Origin: Pedococcus badiiscoriae
Lineage (GTDB): Bacteria; Actinomycetota; Actinomycetes; Actinomycetales; Dermatophilaceae
DNA length: 64,000 nucleotides
Direction of reading: 5' to 3'
NCBI RefSeq assembly: GCF_013408925.1
Contig: NZ_JACCAB010000001.1
Location: 1,798,001-1,862,000 of the forward strand
Shown: piece after piece, positions 60,650 to 64,000 of the stretch
Numbering within the stretch: the stretch's first letter is position 1
Layout of the letters: every line of letters starts with the position of its first letter
The notes under the pieces: generated by a model
Seen by the model: the letters and a program-made list of their open reading frames with translations, nothing else
The model's database searches: none
Told to the model about the DNA's origin: nothing
Program-made: the position numbers and the translations under genes

Positions 60650-61384
60650 TCACGACAGCGGGTCGACCCACTGCGCCCGCGCCTCGGTCGCTGCGCTGCA
60701 CGCCACCGGTACAGCCGCGCGCGGGGCGTCGGTGACCACGACTCCGCGGACCCCGGCCGGCATCCCGCGCGCGCGACGGGGCTGGCCATCGTCGCCGACG
60801 AGGTAGTGGCGACCCCTGGTGGACGGTGGCCCTGTGAGCGCCGGAAGCCAGGTGGCGGCCTGGTCCAGCGTCCCGTCACCCCACTTGAGCAGAGCCTCGG
60901 CTCTTACCCACGACCGAAGGTCGGGGGCTCCCTCCCAGGCGCCGCGGCCTAGGGACGTCAATGGCTCCACGTCGACACCCACGGGTCCGTTGCCGGCCAC
61001 CGCGGCGACGTAGCCCCCGGCATGGGCCCATGAGACGCGCTCGCCGGGCACGTCGACGAACGGTCGGCCATGCGCCGCCCCGCAGCGCTCGCACCGCTGG
61101 GAGAAGGCGATCCCCGCGATCGCCGCAGGGTCGGCTCCCTGACCGTGACGCCGGGCGATCAGCAGCCGCGCCAGCACCCGGGCTGCAACGAAGTCCCGAC
61201 GATCGAGCTCGAGGGACAAACGGCCGGCCCGTGCCGCCTCCTGCGAGGTGAGCAGAGAGTCAGGGTCGATCGCCGGGCGCACGTGGTCGAGGACCTCCTG
61301 CGCGGGCAGGCACGAGAAGAGCGCTGGAGGCGGTGCCGCGCCACTGCGGTCAACGCCGACCCTCACTTCTGCCAGTCGGCGCAC
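60650..61384 (-). CDS. 4'-phosphopantetheinyl transferase (Sfp-type)
   Basis: Transfers phosphopantetheine from CoA to the Ser of carrier domains, here most probably the GGGS Ser of the nearby synthetase. The 244-aa protein has the Sfp motifs in order: FVAARVLARLLIARR, VSWAHAGGYVAAVA, GVDVEPL (Mg2+ ligands Asp and Glu) and SWVRAEALLKWGDGT (the WxxKEAxxK-type motif, with Arg-Ala-Glu). A CxxC pair (CERCG) is a common insertion of actinobacterial members. GTG 61384 is the outer start; GTG 61366 is an alternative. Confidence 0.88.
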   Translation of the reverse strand: MRRLAEVRVGVDRSGAAPPPALFSCLPAQEVLDHVRPAIDPDSLLTSQEAARAGRLSLELDRRDFVAARVLARLLIARRHGQGADPAAIAGIAFSQRCERCGAAHGRPFVDVPGERVSWAHAGGYVAAVAGNGPVGVDVEPLTSLGRGAWEGAPDLRSWVRAEALLKWGDGTLDQAATWLPALTGPPSTRGRHYLVGDDGQPRRARGMPAGVRGVVVTDAPRAAVPVACSAATEARAQWVDPLS

Positions 61385-61933
61385 AGGTCAATGATGACCG
61401 CCACGGGCACGTCCGCCAACTGGTCAGCAACCACAGATGATTCCGCGACACATGAGGCAGCCTGAAGGTGCTCGACGCGACTCCTGCAGCGGGTGTCGGC
61501 GCTGTTCGATGTGTATGACGCGGTCCAGAAGTTGGGGATCACACCCGTCTACCCGCAACGGTGGGACGTCAGGGATAGGTCGCCTCCGACCACTGAGCCA
61601 GGTGGCGCGTGAAGGTTTCGTACCTCCTCGCGGCCGTCCGCGCAGCGACTGGGCGGCGGGCCTAACGCCCAGCACCGCGCCGTTGTCTCGGCGCCAAGCC
61701 CCAACCGAGGCGCCTCGCCCTCGACCTGCAGGGCCGACGCCACGGTCCTGTCGCGGAGACCGGGAAAGCGCCTACCACCATGGGGACGCTAGCGGCCGCC
61801 TCCGACACTGGCTGCGGATGGAGAGCCCTGGCCGGTGCTGCCATGCCTTCACTGGCGCCTTGGCACCGAACCGAGGCACGTGCGGAGCCACAGAGACTTC
61901 TCTACAGCGCCATACCGTTGCTCTAGCGTTCGG
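61385..61933. other. 549-bp intergenic region, no gene seen
   Basis: Lies between the PPTase start and the pstS stop, both minus strand, so it should contain the PPTase promoter and the pst terminator. Several short frames exist but none has a family signature or a good ribosome binding site. I see no clear hairpin or operator. Confidence 0.4.
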
Positions 61934-63577
61934 TCACCCTTGGGCGCGGCGGCTGCCTCCGCCGAGGCGGCCGATGACCGCCGTCCCTGCACCGCGCACA
62001 CGCTCCATCGAGCCGGGCGCGCGGCGGCGCACCTGCCGCACGGTGCCGAGCGCCGGCCCCGCGAGCAAGGCCGGCAGCAGGACCGCCAGCAGCGCCGCAA
62101 GGGCGGGGTAGGACGCGGACCCACCGGCAGCGGTGGGCACCACGAGCGAGACGTTCTGCGCAGGCGCGTAGGCCGATGTCTGGAGTCCGTTGGTGCTGGT
62201 GCCTGCCAGGCCGTTCGCGCCAGCCGGCACGGTGCCGGCGGGGGTCAAGCCCCCGGCCGTCGTCGGGGCGGGGTGGCCCAGCGACCCGCTCAAGGAGGGC
62301 GTGCCGGGCGACGCAAGGTTGCCCTGAGGGGCGTGGCCGGACGTCGCGCCGCCGCCCGAGCCGGGAGGCGCGGCGCTCCCGGTCCCAGCGGTCAGGCCCG
62401 GGACACCGCCGTCGACAGCCCCGGGAATGGTCGGGTTGGCGCAGCGGGACAGCGGCGGTGGGGTCGGGGCTCCGGGAATCCGCTTCACCGCACTGAAGAC
62501 CACCTTCACCAGGTTGGGCGGCAGCGGGGAGTACCCGAGCACGGCGGCCTTCTGCTGGCCCGCGCAGGCGAAGTAGAGCATGTAGGCCCCGAGCACGCGG
62601 CCCTTCTGAGGGTCGATCCCGCTCGTCGGCGTGACCATGTAGCTGTAGGACGAGATCGGGTAGGCGTCAGGCGAAGGGTTGGTGTAGACGGCACCCAGGT
62701 TCTGGGTCTGGTCGCCGTTGAGGGTGGCCCGGGTCAGGGCGACCGACACGGCGTGCGCCGTCGGCAGCACGTAGGCGCCGGAGGCGTTACGGATGAACGC
62801 GACCGGCCGGTTGCGCTCGATGGCGTACCCGGCCTCGACGTATCCGATCGAGCCCACGCCCGTCGAGTCGTTCGCCACGTAGTTCGCCACGCCGTCGGAC
62901 CCCTTCTGGGCCACACTGTTTCCGAAGGTCGGCCAGTAGGACGTCGCAGCGTCGGGCACGCCCTGCGAGGCCGTGAACTTCGCCCAGGCAGACGGGGTCT
63001 CGTGCAGCAGGTAGCTCGAGAACTGGGCGGACGTGCCCGAGCCGTCGGAGCGCAGGACCGGCGTGATGGCCTGGTGTGGCAGGTTCAGCCCCGGGTTGTC
63101 CGCCTTGACCTGCGGCGCGTCCCACGAGGTGATCGTGCCGGTGAAGATCCCGCCCAGCGTCTCCTTGGACAGGCGCAGACCGTTCACCGCGCGTCCCGAG
63201 GCGTCGCGGAGGTTGTACATGAGCGACGTCCCGCCCGCGACATCCGGGAGGTACTGAAAGCTCTTGCCCTCGGCGCGAAGCCGGCGCACCTCGTCGGGCT
63301 GGAAGGGGATCTCGGTAGCCGCGAAGTCCACCTGGTTGATGATGTAGAAGTTGCGCCCGGCCGAGGAGCCGACACCGGAGTAGTTGATGTTCAGCCCGTA
63401 GTGGGCGACGTCGGCGCGCCACTGGTCCAGGGCGATCTGCGACCAGGTCGAGCCGGCCCCGGTCACGGTGACGTCACCACCGGCCGCCCATGCCGTCGCC
63501 GCGGGCAGCAGGCTGAGCGCGACGGCGCCGGCTACCGCGGTAGCTGCCCCCAGGGCCCTGCGAAGTCCAGAGTGCAC
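61934..63577 (-). CDS. pstS: PstS-like phosphate-binding protein with C-terminal membrane anchor
   Basis: Exported phosphate-binding protein of 547 aa. Signal peptide (LGAATAVAGAVALSLLPAAT, AWA cleavage), then GDVTVTGAGSTWSQIALDQW, the phosphate loops NYSGVGSSAGRNFY, LRSDGSGTSAQFSSYLL and STGVGSIGYVE. From about residue 385 a 110-residue Gly/Ser/Pro/Thr-rich segment leads to a hydrophobic helix (ALAALLAVLLPALLAGPALG) and a basic cytosolic tail. Most PstS proteins are lipoproteins; this one seems anchored by its C-terminus. GAGGAG before the GTG at 63577, 12 bp after pstB. Confidence 0.85.
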   Translation of the reverse strand: MHSGLRRALGAATAVAGAVALSLLPAATAWAAGGDVTVTGAGSTWSQIALDQWRADVAHYGLNINYSGVGSSAGRNFYIINQVDFAATEIPFQPDEVRRLRAEGKSFQYLPDVAGGTSLMYNLRDASGRAVNGLRLSKETLGGIFTGTITSWDAPQVKADNPGLNLPHQAITPVLRSDGSGTSAQFSSYLLHETPSAWAKFTASQGVPDAATSYWPTFGNSVAQKGSDGVANYVANDSTGVGSIGYVEAGYAIERNRPVAFIRNASGAYVLPTAHAVSVALTRATLNGDQTQNLGAVYTNPSPDAYPISSYSYMVTPTSGIDPQKGRVLGAYMLYFACAGQQKAAVLGYSPLPPNLVKVVFSAVKRIPGAPTPPPLSRCANPTIPGAVDGGVPGLTAGTGSAAPPGSGGGATSGHAPQGNLASPGTPSLSGSLGHPAPTTAGGLTPAGTVPAGANGLAGTSTNGLQTSAYAPAQNVSLVVPTAAGGSASYPALAALLAVLLPALLAGPALGTVRQVRRRAPGSMERVRGAGTAVIGRLGGGSRRAQG

Positions 63578-63589
63578 GATTCTCCTCGA

Positions 63590-64000
63590 TCAGCCGAAGC
63601 GGCCGGCGACGTAGTCCGCCGTCCGGGGGTCTTGGGGGGTGGTGAACATGGCGTTCGTGGGGCCAGCCTCGACGACGCGCCCAGGCTCGTTCTCAGCCGC
63701 CAGGAAGAAGGCGCACGAGTCCGACACCCGTTGGGCCTGCTGCATGTTGTGGGTCACGATGACGACGGTGACCTCCTCCGCGATCTCGCGGATCGTCTCC
63801 TCGATCCGCCGCGTCGAGGTGGGGTCGAGCGCCGAGCAGGGCTCGTCCATGAGCAGGACCTCGGGTGAGACCGCCAGCGACCGGGCGATGCAGAGGCGTT
63901 GCTGCTGTCCGCCGGACAGCGCTCCGCCGGGCTCGTCGAGGCGCTTGGCGACCTCCGACCACAGACCCGCACGGGTCAGGCTCAGCTCGACCAGGGCGTC
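63590..64000 (-). CDS. pstB: Phosphate ABC transporter ATPase, N-terminal part outside the window
   Basis: The 136 codons present carry the ABC signature [16 protein letters not shown], Walker [13 protein letters not shown] and the H-loop [15 protein letters not shown], then the PstB-type ending with [20 protein letters not shown] and DYVAGRFG. The [10 protein letters not shown] segment after Walker B favours PstB over other ATPases. The Walker A half is beyond the right edge. The order pstB then pstS differs from the usual pstSCAB. Confidence 0.88.
   Translation of the reverse strand, partial: DALVELSLTRAGLWSEVAKRLDEPGGALSGGQQQRLCIARSLAVSPEVLLMDEPCSALDPTSTRRIEETIREIAEEVTVVIVTHNMQQAQRVSDSCAFFLAAENEPGRVVEAGPTNAMFTTPQDPRTADYVAGRFG

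Overview
The window comes from a high-GC actinomycete. Pyridoxamine-phosphate oxidase, a citrate synthase 2 and serC sit together as in many Actinomycetota, a c-di-AMP (ydaO) riboswitch precedes an NlpC/P60 protein, many genes look leaderless, and there are LAxTG/LPxTG surface proteins and a Pls/PosA-type synthetase. A Micrococcales member of the Intrasporangiaceae type is my best guess, but no rRNA or other decisive marker is present.

Positions 1-29.6 kb look like core chromosome with some accessory genes. In order: serC (partial), citrate synthase, a pentapeptide-repeat protein, a NYN RNase-like protein, an MFS transporter, pdxH, the Entner-Doudoroff operon edd-eda behind a CRP/GlxR-like site, a nitroreductase/SDR/hotdog-like operon, a second MFS transporter, a DtxR-family regulator, the riboswitch-controlled NlpC/P60 protein, a DsbA-like oxidoreductase, a macro-domain protein and a DUF1028 protein divergent across an 18-bp repeat array, a GH13 glucosidase, an SOS-box-controlled but frameshifted DUF222/HNH gene, ohrR, a PBP4-type carboxypeptidase, an M20 amidohydrolase coupled to a TRIC-type channel, and a very large copper enzyme. 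That enzyme (25982-29575) is a multicopper oxidase joined through a His/Cys-rich linker and a Gly-Pro-Met repeat to a galactose-oxidase-like copper-radical oxidase. It is the most unusual gene in the window.

Positions 29.9-42.5 kb form a surface pilus locus read entirely on the minus strand: a large LPLTG ancillary or tip protein, a major pilin with a YPK motif and E-box, a class C sortase, a class F-like sortase, an N-terminally truncated class C sortase, an ECF sigma factor fused to a zinc-finger anti-sigma and membrane segment, and a second large surface protein ending in LAFTG. The block nearly lacks a heptamer (GGCATAC/GTATGCC) that is common elsewhere in the window, which suggests it was acquired. 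It is flanked at 42.7-43.9 kb by decayed genes.

Positions 44-49.7 kb carry a GAF/anti-sigma-kinase protein, a three-gene operon (NAD(P)-binding protein, glyoxalase-fold protein, hydrolase-luciferase-domain fusion) divergent from a MarR regulator, an aspartate/glutamate racemase, and a small membrane protein. Positions 49.7-55.1 kb look like an integration scar: an IS481 remnant, a tRNA-Arg(CCU) 3' fragment (likely att site), an aldehyde dehydrogenase fragment, a CYTH-CHAD polyphosphate-binding protein, a decayed three-helix-bundle gene, a PhoD phosphatase and a degenerate stretch.

Positions 55.1-61.4 kb hold a compact biosynthetic locus: a Pls/PosA-like A-T-membrane-LbH synthetase translationally coupled to a short M1 metallopeptidase, with a 4'-phosphopantetheinyl transferase on the opposite strand. 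The window ends with a PstS-like phosphate-binding protein and the start-less part of pstB. Together with PhoD and CYTH-CHAD this gives the right half a phosphate/polyphosphate theme.
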